DNA of 32,528 nucleotides from an uncultured Aquabacterium sp. (GCF_947366995.1 NZ_CANBCC010000043.1:1-32528); one strand, 5' to 3'. Shown: positions 14,848 through 21,938, counted from the first letter of the stretch. A program made the numbers and translations. Notes: generated by a model from the sequence alone, not told the origin.

Positions 14848-16668
14848 ATGACCGACGCCACCGCATCCGGCACCCCCGCTGCCGATTCCCCTCACAAGCC
14901 CACGAACTTCCTGCGCGGCATCATCGACCGCGATCTGGAGCAGGGCGCCTACGCCAGCCGCCGCTGGGCGGGCACGCCCGGCGATGCCGCCCACCACACC
15001 GCTGGCGAGCCAGATCCCGCAAAGATCCGCACGCGCTTTCCGCCCGAGCCCAACGGCTACCTGCACGTCGGCCACGCCAAGAGCATCTGCCTGAACTTCG
15101 GCCTGGCGCGGGACTACGGCGGCGTCTGCCACATGCGCTTCGACGACACCAATCCCGAGAAGGAAGAGCAGGAGTACGTCGACGCCATTCTGGACGCGGT
15201 GAAGTGGCTCGGCTTCGGCTGGGACTCGTCGTTCAACGGCCAGGCGCAGAGCCACCTGTACTACGCGAGCAACTACTTCGACTTCATGTACCGCGCCGCC
15301 GAGGCGCTGATCACCGCGGGCCTCGCCTACGTGGATGAGCAGACGCCCGAAGAAATGCGCGCCAACCGCGGCGACTTCACCACGCCCGGCACGGACAGCC
15401 CCTTCCGCAGCCGCAGCCGGGAAGAGAACCTGGCGCGCTTCCGCGAGATGCGTGACGGCAAGCTGCCCGACGGCGCGGCCGTGCTGCGCGCGAAGATCGA
15501 CATGGCCAGCCCCAACATCAACATGCGGGACCCGGCCATCTACCGCATTCGCCGTGCCACGCACCACAACACGGGCGACACCTGGTGCATCTACCCGATG
15601 TACACCTTCGCGCACCCCATCGAGGACGCGCTGGAGCAGATCACCCACTCGATCTGCACGCTGGAGTTCGAAGACCAGCGCCCCTTTTACGATTGGCTGC
15701 TCGACAACCTTGCCACGCTGGGCCTGATCCAGCAGCCGGTGCCGCGCCAGTACGAGTTCGCGCGCCTGAACCTCACCTACGTCATCACCTCGAAGCGCAA
15801 GCTCAAGGCCCTGGTCGATGAAGGCGTCGTCAGCGGCTGGGACGACCCCCGCATGCCGACCATCGTGGGTCTGCGCCGCCGCGGCTACACCCCGGAAGCC
15901 ATCCAGCTGTTCTGCGAGCGCATCGGCGTGAGCAAGTCCGACAGCTGGATCGACTACAGCACGCTCGACATCGCCCTGCGTGACGACCTGGAAAGCAAGG
16001 CCCACCGCGGCATGGCCGTGCTCGACCCGCTCAAGCTGGTGCTGACCAACTGGGACGAGGTGATGGGCGCGGGCCACCTGGAGGCCTGCTCGCTGCCGGC
16101 CCTGCCGCATCCGCCGGAAGGCACCGAAGCGCCGGTGCGCCACCTGAAGCTCGGCCGCGAGGTGTGGATCGAGCGCGAGGACTTCGAAGAGGTGCCGCCC
16201 AAGGGCTACAAGCGCCTGTTCCCGGGCAACAAGGTGCGCCTCAAGGGCGGCTACGTCATCGAGTGCACGGGCTGCACCAAGGACGCCGATGGCAAGGTCA
16301 CGGAGGTGCTGGCCACCGTCGTGCCCGACACCAAGAGCGGCACGCCGGGCGCCGACAGCGTCAAGGTCAAGGCGGCCATCACCTGGGTGGGCGCGGCCGA
16401 TGGCGTGGAGGCCGAGGTGCGCCTGTACGATCGGCTGTTCACCGACCCGCATCCGGATGCGGGTGGCAAGGACTTCAAGGCCAGCCTGAACCCCGACAGT
16501 TTCAAGGTGGTGAAGGGCTATGTGGAACCTTCGCTGGCCCAGGCGCAACCCGATCAGAAGTTCCAGTTCGAGCGTTTCGGCTACTTCGTGGCGGACCGCG
16601 TGGACCACGCAGCTGGCAAGCCGGTGTTCAACAAGATCACCGGCCTGAAGGACGGCAACTGGAAGTGA
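14848..16668 (+). CDS. glnS: Glutaminyl-tRNA synthetase
   Basis: Charges tRNA-Gln directly with glutamine. At 606 residues it is somewhat longer than E. coli GlnRS (554), with an N-terminal extension of about 30 residues. The HIGH motif is PNGYLHVGH (68-76) and the KMSKS-equivalent is TSKRKL (314-319). Family segments include RFDDTNPEKEEQEYVDAI, SDYFDFMY-like SNYFDFMYRAAEALI, IYPMYTFAHPIEDALE and SICTLEFEDQRPFYDW. The C-terminal anticodon-binding barrels are complete (YDRLFTDPHPDAG, FNKITGLKDGNWK). It is divergent from ppk2 and followed by a strong intrinsic terminator at 16703-16727. Confidence 0.97.
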   Translation: MTDATASGTPAADSPHKPTNFLRGIIDRDLEQGAYASRRWAGTPGDAAHHTAGEPDPAKIRTRFPPEPNGYLHVGHAKSICLNFGLARDYGGVCHMRFDDTNPEKEEQEYVDAILDAVKWLGFGWDSSFNGQAQSHLYYASNYFDFMYRAAEALITAGLAYVDEQTPEEMRANRGDFTTPGTDSPFRSRSREENLARFREMRDGKLPDGAAVLRAKIDMASPNINMRDPAIYRIRRATHHNTGDTWCIYPMYTFAHPIEDALEQITHSICTLEFEDQRPFYDWLLDNLATLGLIQQPVPRQYEFARLNLTYVITSKRKLKALVDEGVVSGWDDPRMPTIVGLRRRGYTPEAIQLFCERIGVSKSDSWIDYSTLDIALRDDLESKAHRGMAVLDPLKLVLTNWDEVMGAGHLEACSLPALPHPPEGTEAPVRHLKLGREVWIEREDFEEVPPKGYKRLFPGNKVRLKGGYVIECTGCTKDADGKVTEVLATVVPDTKSGTPGADSVKVKAAITWVGAADGVEAEVRLYDRLFTDPHPDAGGKDFKASLNPDSFKVVKGYVEPSLAQAQPDQKFQFERFGYFVADRVDHAAGKPVFNKITGLKDGNWK

Positions 16669-16702
16669 GCCAGCCCGCAGGGGGCTGATCAGAGCGATCT
16701 TC

Positions 16703-16727
16703 AAAGGGGCTGTGCAGGCCCCTTTTT
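16703..16727 (+). terminator. Rho-independent terminator of glnS
   Basis: Perfect 8-base stem AAAGGGGC / GCCCCTTT with a 7-base loop TGTGCAG, running into TTTTT. It lies 35 bases after the glnS stop. Its T-run ends only 5 bases before the ATG of the next gene. Confidence 0.9.
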
Positions 16728-16732
16728 CACAC

Positions 16733-17413
16733 ATGAACAAAACAGGCAAGGTGGTGCGCTGGGAGGCGGACCGGGGCTTCGGCTTCATCTCGGGTGAGGG
16801 CGTAAGCCAGGACGTGTTCTTTCACGTCCGAGACTATCGGGGTGCAAGTGCGCCGACGGTGGGGCAGGGGGTGTCGTACGAGGCAATCCACGTTGGTGGC
16901 AAGGGGCCACGCGCCATGGCGGTGACGCCGCTGGGGCAGGGCGCCGGCGTGCGTCGGCCTACCGATGGTGCGGTCAGGCGTCCTGCCGCCCGCACCGAGG
17001 CGGCACCCCGAGGTGTCTCTCGCCGGTCAGGCCCCTCCGCGGCTCGTCGCGATCCCTGGCTGATGCCGGTTCTGGCGGTGGCGTTGCTCTGGGCGGCGGC
17101 GCTGTTCTGGGCCGGCTCGACCGGGCGTCTGCCATCCTGGGTGTTGCCGGCCTGGGGTGCGCTCAACCTCTGGACCTTCGCGGTGTACTGGCGTGACAAG
17201 GCCGCCGCGCAGAAAGGGCTGTGGCGCGTTCCGGAAGACACGCTGCACCTCTGGAGCCTGCTGGGCGGGTGGCCAATGGCCCGCGTGGCGCAGCAGGCGC
17301 TGAGACACAAGTCATCCAAGCTGAGCTTTCAGCGCATGTACTGGCTGACCGTCGTGCTGCACATTGGGGCGGTGGCGTCGATGGTGTTCGTCGTCGCGCG
17401 CAGGGCGCTCTGA
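16733..17413 (+). CDS. Cold-shock domain fused to DUF1294 membrane domain
   Basis: 226 residues from the ATG at 16733 (MNKTGKVVRWEADRGFGFIS). Residues 1-65 are a cold-shock/OB domain with the RNP1-like GFGFIS and RNP2-like VFFHVRDY motifs, expected to bind single-stranded RNA or DNA. A basic linker of about 45 residues follows. Then come hydrophobic helices with the DUF1294 pattern (WRDKAAAQKGLWRVPEDTLH, LLGGWPMARVAQQALRHKSSK, SFQRMYW). The CSD-DUF1294 combination recurs in proteobacteria; its job is unknown. It begins 5 bases after the glnS terminator T-run and has no Shine-Dalgarno. An in-frame GTG at 16712 lies inside the terminator loop and is unlikely as a start. Confidence 0.87.
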   Translation: MNKTGKVVRWEADRGFGFISGEGVSQDVFFHVRDYRGASAPTVGQGVSYEAIHVGGKGPRAMAVTPLGQGAGVRRPTDGAVRRPAARTEAAPRGVSRRSGPSAARRDPWLMPVLAVALLWAAALFWAGSTGRLPSWVLPAWGALNLWTFAVYWRDKAAAQKGLWRVPEDTLHLWSLLGGWPMARVAQQALRHKSSKLSFQRMYWLTVVLHIGAVASMVFVVARRAL

Positions 17414-17433
17414 ACACCGGCATGGCGAGGCCC

Positions 17434-17451
17434 CCCCCGCAAAGCAGGGGG
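17434..17451 (+). other. Short GC hairpin after the CSD-DUF1294 gene
   Basis: CCCCCGC-AAA-GC-A-GGGGG can fold into a short stem, 21 bases after the stop codon at 17413. No T-run follows, so any terminator function is weak. Confidence 0.25.
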
Positions 17452-17508
17452 TGGTGTCCGCTTCCCTCGGTGCTTAGCATAAAGCCTTCCCAACGGGAGG
17501 GGAAAGCG

Positions 17509-18222
17509 ATGAAGCACGTGCTCTGGGGGGCCGCTCTGGTGGCCTTGTCGACGGTGGCCCACGCGGGCACCGTGTTTTCGACGGATTTCGAAGGGCCGCT
17601 GCCCGCCGTCCTGTCGCCCGGCGTGGCACAGGTGGTCGAGGTGCAGGGCTTTGCCGGCCTCGGCCCTGCGGGTTACCAGTTCGGCGGCAGCTTTCTGCGC
17701 AGCCCGACGGGCAACGTGGTCACCCTCACACTCGACAACCTGCCCGACCATCAGGCGATCAGCGTGGGTTTCCTGTTGGCGGCCATCGATTCCCTCGACG
17801 GGACGGGCAGTTTTCCCCAGGGCGACTTCCTGACCATCACGCTCGATGGCGTCCAGGTGTTCCGTGAATCATTTGCCAACGCCTTGCCCACGCAGATCCA
17901 GAGCTACATGCCGCCGCCGGGCGGTGAACTGGCGCGCCATGTCGATCTCGGGTTCAATGGCCCCGGCAGCTACTACACCGACAGCGCCTACAACTTCGCG
18001 ATCGAACCGCGCCTGCAGAACCTCGCGCACACAGCGTCCTCGGCGGTGTTCACGTTCCAGATGGAAGGCCCCGGCATCCAGTCGCTGGACGACGAATCCT
18101 GGGCCATGGACGGGCTGACCGTGTCCGTCAGCGCAGTCCCCGAGCCCTCTGCTGGCGCGCTGGCGTTGCTGGGTCTCGCCGGGTTGGGGGTGTGGACGGC
18201 ACGAGGGCAGCGCCGCCGCTGA
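17509..18222 (+). CDS. PEP-CTERM sorting-domain secreted protein
   Basis: 237 residues from the ATG at 17509, with a strong GGGAGGGG Shine-Dalgarno 8 bases upstream; the frame extends further upstream without support. The N-terminus is a Sec signal (MKHVLWGAALVALSTVAHAG). The body is rich in Gly/Ser and predicted beta structure (FSTDFEGPLP, VTLTLDNLPDHQAISVGFLL). The C-terminus is a textbook PEP-CTERM: VPEPSAG, a hydrophobic helix (ALALLGLAGLGVW), then a basic end (RGQRRR). Such proteins are processed by exosortase and are often linked to extracellular polysaccharide. No exosortase gene is present here. The body function is unknown. Confidence 0.9.
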   Translation: MKHVLWGAALVALSTVAHAGTVFSTDFEGPLPAVLSPGVAQVVEVQGFAGLGPAGYQFGGSFLRSPTGNVVTLTLDNLPDHQAISVGFLLAAIDSLDGTGSFPQGDFLTITLDGVQVFRESFANALPTQIQSYMPPPGGELARHVDLGFNGPGSYYTDSAYNFAIEPRLQNLAHTASSAVFTFQMEGPGIQSLDDESWAMDGLTVSVSAVPEPSAGALALLGLAGLGVWTARGQRRR

Positions 18223-18263
18223 CCATCGCCTCGGCACGTATCGCGGGGGCACCAGGGTGGTTT

Positions 18264-18293
18264 CCAGGGCGGGCTGCATGGCCTTCGCCCTGG
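18264..18293. other. Strong hairpin between the PEP-CTERM gene and blc
   Basis: CCAGGGCG and CGCCCTGG form an 8-base perfect stem, with an inner GGC/GCC stem around TGCATG. It ends 5 bases before the -10 element of blc (18299), so it covers the -35 region. It may be a terminator without T-run for the upstream gene, or an operator for blc. Confidence 0.4.
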
Positions 18294-18298
18294 CTTGG

Positions 18299-18304
18299 TA
18301 GACT
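18299..18304 (+). promoter_or_regulatory. -10 element of blc, predicting a leaderless transcript
   Basis: TAGACT ends 6 bases (ggtccc) before the ATG at 18311, the same spacing as at glnS and hxlR. No Shine-Dalgarno is visible. Confidence 0.45.
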
Positions 18305-18310
18305 GGTCCC

Positions 18311-18877
18311 ATGCTTGTCTACCGTGCCCTCCGTTTCGTGCTGATGTCGACTCTGCTGATGGCTGCAGCGGGGCGAGCCGTCGCCACGCCCGATGCGTTG
18401 CAGACCATCCCGGCGCTGGACGTGCCCCGCTACCTCGGCACGTGGTACGAGATCGCGCGCTACCCCAATCGTTTCCAGAAGCAGTGCGTGGCCGACGTCC
18501 AGGCCCAGTACAGCGCGCTGCCCGAAGGGCGCATTGAAGTCCGCAACCGCTGCCGCAAGGCCGACGGCGAGATGGATGAAGCCATCGGTGTGGCCAAGCA
18601 GGTGGGGGATGCCCGGTCGCCGAAGCTGAAAGTGCGCTTTGCCCCCGCCTGGCTGTCCTTCATCCCGGCGGTCTGGGGGGATTACTGGGTCGTGGACCTC
18701 GACGAGGGCTATCAGTTGGTGGCCGTCAGTGAGCCGCAGCGCGAATACCTGTGGATTCTCTCGCGCACACCGCAGGTTGACGCGCAGGCCTACCACGCGC
18801 TGCTGCACCGCCTCACTCGGCACGGCCTGGACATCAAGCGGCTGGTGCCCACCAGCCAGACTTCTCCCCGGAGGTGA
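18311..18877 (+). CDS. blc: Blc-like lipocalin
   Basis: Outer-membrane or periplasmic lipocalin thought to bind fatty acids or lysophospholipids. 188 residues. An N-terminal signal (VLMSTLLMAAAGRAVA) precedes the lipocalin GxW motif in YLGTWYEIARYPNRFQKQC. Further family segments follow: VRNRCRKADGEMDEAIGVAK, KLKVRFAPAW, WGDYWVVDLDEGYQLVAVSEP, and LWILSRTPQVD near the C-terminal helix. Unlike E. coli Blc there is no lipobox cysteine at the signal end, so the product is predicted to be soluble. The two cysteines (QKQC and RNRC) may form a disulfide. Its stop region overlaps the Shine-Dalgarno of the next gene. Confidence 0.9.
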   Translation: MLVYRALRFVLMSTLLMAAAGRAVATPDALQTIPALDVPRYLGTWYEIARYPNRFQKQCVADVQAQYSALPEGRIEVRNRCRKADGEMDEAIGVAKQVGDARSPKLKVRFAPAWLSFIPAVWGDYWVVDLDEGYQLVAVSEPQREYLWILSRTPQVDAQAYHALLHRLTRHGLDIKRLVPTSQTSPRR

Positions 18878-18882
18878 CCGCG

Positions 18883-19287
18883 ATGGCGATGCCCTGGCTG
18901 ACCCTGCTCAAGGCCGTGCCCTGGACCGAGGTGATGGCCCGTGCGCCGGACATCGCCGATGGCGCGAAACGCCTGTGGCAACGCGCAGCGGGCGGCAAAG
19001 GCGGCGCAGCGGGCGCCGAGGCGGCATCGCCCCCGGCCGAAGCGGTGCCGCCCACCGCAGACGAAGCCACCCGCCTGCATGCGGAACTCGACCAACTGCG
19101 CCGCCAGACGGGCGAACTGCAGGCCGAAATGCGTGCCTCCAGCGAACTCATCCAGGCGCTGGCTGACCAGCAGTCCCGGCTCATTGCGCAGGTGGAGTCG
19201 CACCGAGCGCACGTGGGGCGGTTGACATGGGCGGTGGCGGTTCTGGCCGTGCTGGCCGCGGTCGGCTGGGCGCGCGTGCTCGCCTGA
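18883..19287 (+). CDS. Small coiled-coil, single-helix membrane protein
   Basis: 134 residues from the ATG at 18883. The Shine-Dalgarno GGAGGTGA (18870-18877) overlaps the blc stop, so translation is coupled. An in-frame GTG at 18874 is possible but lies within that site. The N-terminus is MAMPWLTLLKAVPWTEVMAR. The middle is Ala/Pro-rich. Heptad-like sequence about 58-105 (ATRLHAELDQLRRQTGELQA) suggests a coiled coil, and the C-terminus is one transmembrane helix (WAVAVLAVLAAVGWARVLA). I do not recognise a named family, although similar short proteins seem to recur in Burkholderiales. Function unknown. Confidence 0.75.
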   Translation: MAMPWLTLLKAVPWTEVMARAPDIADGAKRLWQRAAGGKGGAAGAEAASPPAEAVPPTADEATRLHAELDQLRRQTGELQAEMRASSELIQALADQQSRLIAQVESHRAHVGRLTWAVAVLAVLAAVGWARVLA

Positions 19288-19418
19288 CCCGGCGCGCTCC
19301 GGTCGCCGAACGGGCCGTGTTGGCGTTGGTTCACCGGACAGCGCGTGGGACGTGTCACGCGTCAGGCAATCGGCGTGCCCGATACCGATGTGACAGCTTC
19401 TGAAGAGGCGGCGGTGAG

Positions 19419-19463
19419 GCGGTTTCATCGGCCCGCCAGGGGGCGGGCATCTGCGGTTTCATC
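19419..19463 (+). repeat. 11-base direct repeats flanking a hairpin, upstream of the FtsH paralogue
   Basis: GCGGTTTCATC occurs at 19419-19429 and again at 19453-19463. Between them is a perfect 7-base stem GCCCGCC-AGGG-GGCGGGC (19431-19448). The second repeat ends 26 bases before the likely ATG of the FtsH paralogue. A paired regulator site or leader structure is possible. Nothing else is recognised in the 200-base gap 19288-19489. Confidence 0.4.
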
Positions 19464-19489
19464 AAGGTCTCTCCTTGTGGTGCCCGACG

Positions 19490-21388
19490 ATGACGCCCTT
19501 TGCTTCCTGGCCGCGCTGGCTGCAGACCCTTACGCTGGCCCTGGTGCTGGCCTTCACTTACCTGGCCCTGTTGCTCGGGCAGGGGCTGGGCGGGGCCGAT
19601 GTGGCGGCGACCCGATCGCCGCTTGCGGCCCGCTTCGAAGCCGATCCCGCGCCGTGGCTGAGGCGGCCTCTCGAGTTGTCGGTGTTCGAGGCCGACCTGG
19701 CCGCGCGCCGCGTGCGCGAAGTGGGCGTGGACGGCACCCGGGTGCTCGTGACCCGCGCCGATGGCGACCGCTACAGCACCACGTTGCTGACGGCGCCCGG
19801 TGAAGGCGGCGCGGCCGCGCGTCTGGGCGCCTCGAGCCGCGAACAGGGCTTTGCCCTCACGGCGATCACCATCGACGGCCGAGGCGCGGTGTCGCGCTGG
19901 GGCAGCCGCGCGGGTGTGGCGCTGGAGCGCCTGCTGTTGCTGGTGCTGGTGGTGGGCGGCGCGGCACTGGTGCTGCACCGCGTGCGCACGGGCGCGGCCT
20001 CATCCGGGCGCGCCGGCCTGGCGACCCGGCCTGACACCACCTTCGACGATGTCGTGGGCGCGTCGGAGGCCAAGGCTGCTCTGCAGCAGGTCGCGACCTT
20101 TCTGCGCTCGCCCGATCGCTACCGTGCATTGGGCGCGCGTCCGCCGCGCGGGGTGCTGCTGGAAGGCCCGCCGGGCACCGGCAAGACGCTGCTGGCGCGG
20201 GCCCTGGCCGGCGAGTGTGGCGCGAGCTTCATCGCCGTCGACGGATCCTACTTCTCCAGCATGTTCTACGGCGCGGGCATCGCCAAGGTGCGCGAACTGT
20301 TCGCCACCGCGCGCCGCCATGCCCCCTGCATCGTCTTCATCGACGAGTTCGACGGCATCGGTCGGCGCACCAGCGGCGCCAGCCCCACGCACGGCGGCGG
20401 CAGCTCGGAAGAAAACCGCATCATCAACAAGCTGCTGGTCGAGCTCGACGGCTTCGACGCGATGGATCACGTCGTGGTGATCGGCGCGACCAACCACGTC
20501 GAGCACATTGACGACGCCCTTAAGCGCCCGGGTCGCTTCGACCTGGTCGCCCGTGTGACGCTGCCCACGATGCCCGACCGGCAGGCGCTGCTGCGCCGCT
20601 GCACCGGCCGCATCCTGGCCGCGCCCGATCTGGATCTGGAAGTGCTGGCTCGCGCCACCGCTGGCCTGTCTCATGCCGACATCGAAGGCATCGTCAACCG
20701 CGCGACCGTGACGGCCGCTGAACGTGAGGCCCCGGCCGTGACGCAGGAGCACCTGCTGCGCGCCCTCGAGCGCCATCAGCTGGGTGGCGAGGTGTCGGGC
20801 ATGAAGGCCCTGATGACGCCGGCCGACCGCCACCGCATTGCCGTGCACGAGGCCGGCCACGCGCTGGTGGCCCACGCGCTGAAGGCCGGCATTGTCGAGC
20901 GCGTGACCATCGAGCCCCGTGGCCAGGCCCTGGGCGTGACCTTCATGACGCGTGGACACGAGCTGCCGCTTTATGGCGAGCGCGAGCTGAAGGCCCGCCT
21001 GGGGATGATGCTGGCCGGGCGCGAGGCCGAGCTGCTGGCCTTTGGCCACACCACCACGGGCGCCGCCGATGACCTCAAGCGCGCCTCGTCGCTGGCCATC
21101 CAGATGGTGGGGCAGATGGGTTTCAGCCAGGCCTTCGGCCTGCTGAGCGTGGACGGCGTGCCGTCCGGCCTGATGGGCCCCCATTTGCAGGAACGGTTGC
21201 TGGCAGAGGCCCGCACGGTGCTGGACGAGGCTCAGGCCGCCTGTCGCGCAGTGCTGACGCAACGCCGCACCACGCTGGACGCGCTCACGGATGCCTTGCT
21301 GGCTTGCGAGACGGTGTCCGGGGAGCCGCTGCAGACCCTGCTGGACTTGCAGGCGGCAGCCGACCCTGTGCCGCTTCCTGCGCCCTGA
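19490..21388 (+). CDS. FtsH-family AAA+ zinc metalloprotease paralogue
   Basis: Membrane-anchored ATP-dependent protease, 632 residues from the ATG at 19490; a TTG at 19475 with AAGGT upstream is an alternative start. Two N-terminal helices (LTLALVLAFTYLALLLG and LLLLVLVVGGAALVL) enclose a periplasmic domain. The AAA module has Walker A GPPGTGKT (226-233), pore loop MFYGAG where FtsH has MFVGVG, Walker B CIVFIDEFDGIG and the second region of homology LKRPGRFD. The M41 protease has HEAGH (453-457) and the third zinc ligand Asp528 in GAADDLKRA. All catalytic residues are present, so it should be active. Divergence from canonical FtsH and its isolated position suggest a second copy with narrower substrates. 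Its last 104 bases overlap hxlR. Confidence 0.9.
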   Translation: MTPFASWPRWLQTLTLALVLAFTYLALLLGQGLGGADVAATRSPLAARFEADPAPWLRRPLELSVFEADLAARRVREVGVDGTRVLVTRADGDRYSTTLLTAPGEGGAAARLGASSREQGFALTAITIDGRGAVSRWGSRAGVALERLLLLVLVVGGAALVLHRVRTGAASSGRAGLATRPDTTFDDVVGASEAKAALQQVATFLRSPDRYRALGARPPRGVLLEGPPGTGKTLLARALAGECGASFIAVDGSYFSSMFYGAGIAKVRELFATARRHAPCIVFIDEFDGIGRRTSGASPTHGGGSSEENRIINKLLVELDGFDAMDHVVVIGATNHVEHIDDALKRPGRFDLVARVTLPTMPDRQALLRRCTGRILAAPDLDLEVLARATAGLSHADIEGIVNRATVTAAEREAPAVTQEHLLRALERHQLGGEVSGMKALMTPADRHRIAVHEAGHALVAHALKAGIVERVTIEPRGQALGVTFMTRGHELPLYGERELKARLGMMLAGREAELLAFGHTTTGAADDLKRASSLAIQMVGQMGFSQAFGLLSVDGVPSGLMGPHLQERLLAEARTVLDEAQAACRAVLTQRRTTLDALTDALLACETVSGEPLQTLLDLQAAADPVPLPAP

Positions 21389-21869
21389 GGTCGGCCAGGC
21401 GGGCGTGGTCGCTGTCGGTGGCGCCGGGGCCGGCGACCACCGCCACATCGCGCGGCCGCAGCGGCCGGTCCGTCACGGCAGACCGTGCCGCCATCGGCGC
21501 GATCGGCACACCGGTGTCACGCTCCACCAGCTGGATCGGCGGGCCGTCGGGTGCTGCGGCGTGGCGGTCGCCCCACTGGGCGAGCGCCACGATCACGGGG
21601 TGCAGGTCCCGGCCCTTGTCGGTCAGCCGGTAGGCCAGCGCCTTGCCGCTCTGGCTGGTGGCAGCCACCTGCAGCACGCCGCCTTCGACCAGGCGGTTCA
21701 GCCGCTGGTTCAGCACGTTCGGCGCAATGCCCAGGCGCGCCTCGAATTCACCGAAGCGCTGGCAGCCGAGGAAGGCCTCGCGCACGATCAGCAGCGTCCA
21801 CCACTCCCCGATCAGGTCCAGGGCGCGGGCAATCGAGCAACGCTCGTCGGCAAAGGAGGTGCGACGCAT
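21285..21869 (-). CDS. HxlR-family transcriptional regulator
   Basis: Winged-helix repressor or activator, 194 residues, starting at the ATG at 21869 (MRRTSFADERCSIARALDLI). Diagnostic HxlR segments are CSIARALDLIGEWWTLLIVR, FGEFEARLGIAPNVLNQRL and LTDKGRDLHPVIVALAQWGD. Cys11 is at the position conserved in HxlR/YodB-like proteins, where it can sense thiol-reactive compounds. The last 30-40 residues are a Pro/Ala-rich tail longer than usual and encoded within the overlap with the FtsH paralogue. It is divergent from an alpha/beta hydrolase, with two operator-like repeats between. A TAAACT hexamer sits 6 bases before the ATG, with no Shine-Dalgarno. Confidence 0.93.
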   Translation of the reverse strand: MRRTSFADERCSIARALDLIGEWWTLLIVREAFLGCQRFGEFEARLGIAPNVLNQRLNRLVEGGVLQVAATSQSGKALAYRLTDKGRDLHPVIVALAQWGDRHAAAPDGPPIQLVERDTGVPIAPMAARSAVTDRPLRPRDVAVVAGPGATDSDHARLADLRAQEAAQGRLPPASPAGSAAAPRTPSRKPARHP

Positions 21870-21875
21870 GGCCGC

Positions 21876-21881
21876 AGTTTA
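21876..21881 (-). promoter_or_regulatory. -10 element of hxlR, predicting a leaderless transcript
   Basis: TAAACT on the minus strand ends 6 bases (gcggcc) before the hxlR ATG. Its upstream base is the first base of operator copy 1, so a bound regulator would block it. Confidence 0.5.
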
Positions 21882-21897
21882 CTTGCTTCACGCAAGT
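21881..21897. promoter_or_regulatory. HxlR operator copy 1
   Basis: ACTTGC-TTCAC-GCAAGT is a perfect 6-base inverted repeat with a 5-base spacer. It overlaps the hxlR -10 and a possible -35 (TTGCTT, 21883-21888) of the divergent hydrolase. It matches copy 2 in the pattern ACTTkCTTCAmGCAAGT. Confidence 0.65.
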
Positions 21898-21911
21898 GGG
21901 GGTGTTACGCT
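21883..21911 (+). promoter_or_regulatory. Candidate promoter of the alpha/beta hydrolase gene
   Basis: -35 TTGCTT (21883-21888) and -10 TACGCT (21906-21911) are separated by 17 bases. The predicted start near 21918 falls inside operator copy 2, giving an arrangement suited to repression by HxlR. Confidence 0.45.
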
Positions 21912-21913
21912 TC

Positions 21914-21938
21914 ATCTACTTTCTTCAAGCAAGTAGAT
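21914..21938. promoter_or_regulatory. HxlR operator copy 2
   Basis: Half-sites ATCTACTT and AAGTAGAT are perfectly complementary across a 9-base spacer. The core 21918-21934 matches copy 1 at 15 of 17 positions. Centres of the two copies are 37 bases apart. The right end touches the GAGG Shine-Dalgarno (21939-21942) of the hydrolase gene. Confidence 0.65.

Noticed and set aside
14788..16788. 666-residue minus-strand open frame opposite glnS
   Set aside because: No recognisable motif, and a strongly conserved GlnRS occupies the other strand.
20000..21448. 482-residue minus-strand frame opposite the FtsH paralogue
   Set aside because: No family features; the plus strand carries the full AAA and protease motifs. 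Only the 21285-21869 minus-strand gene is real here.
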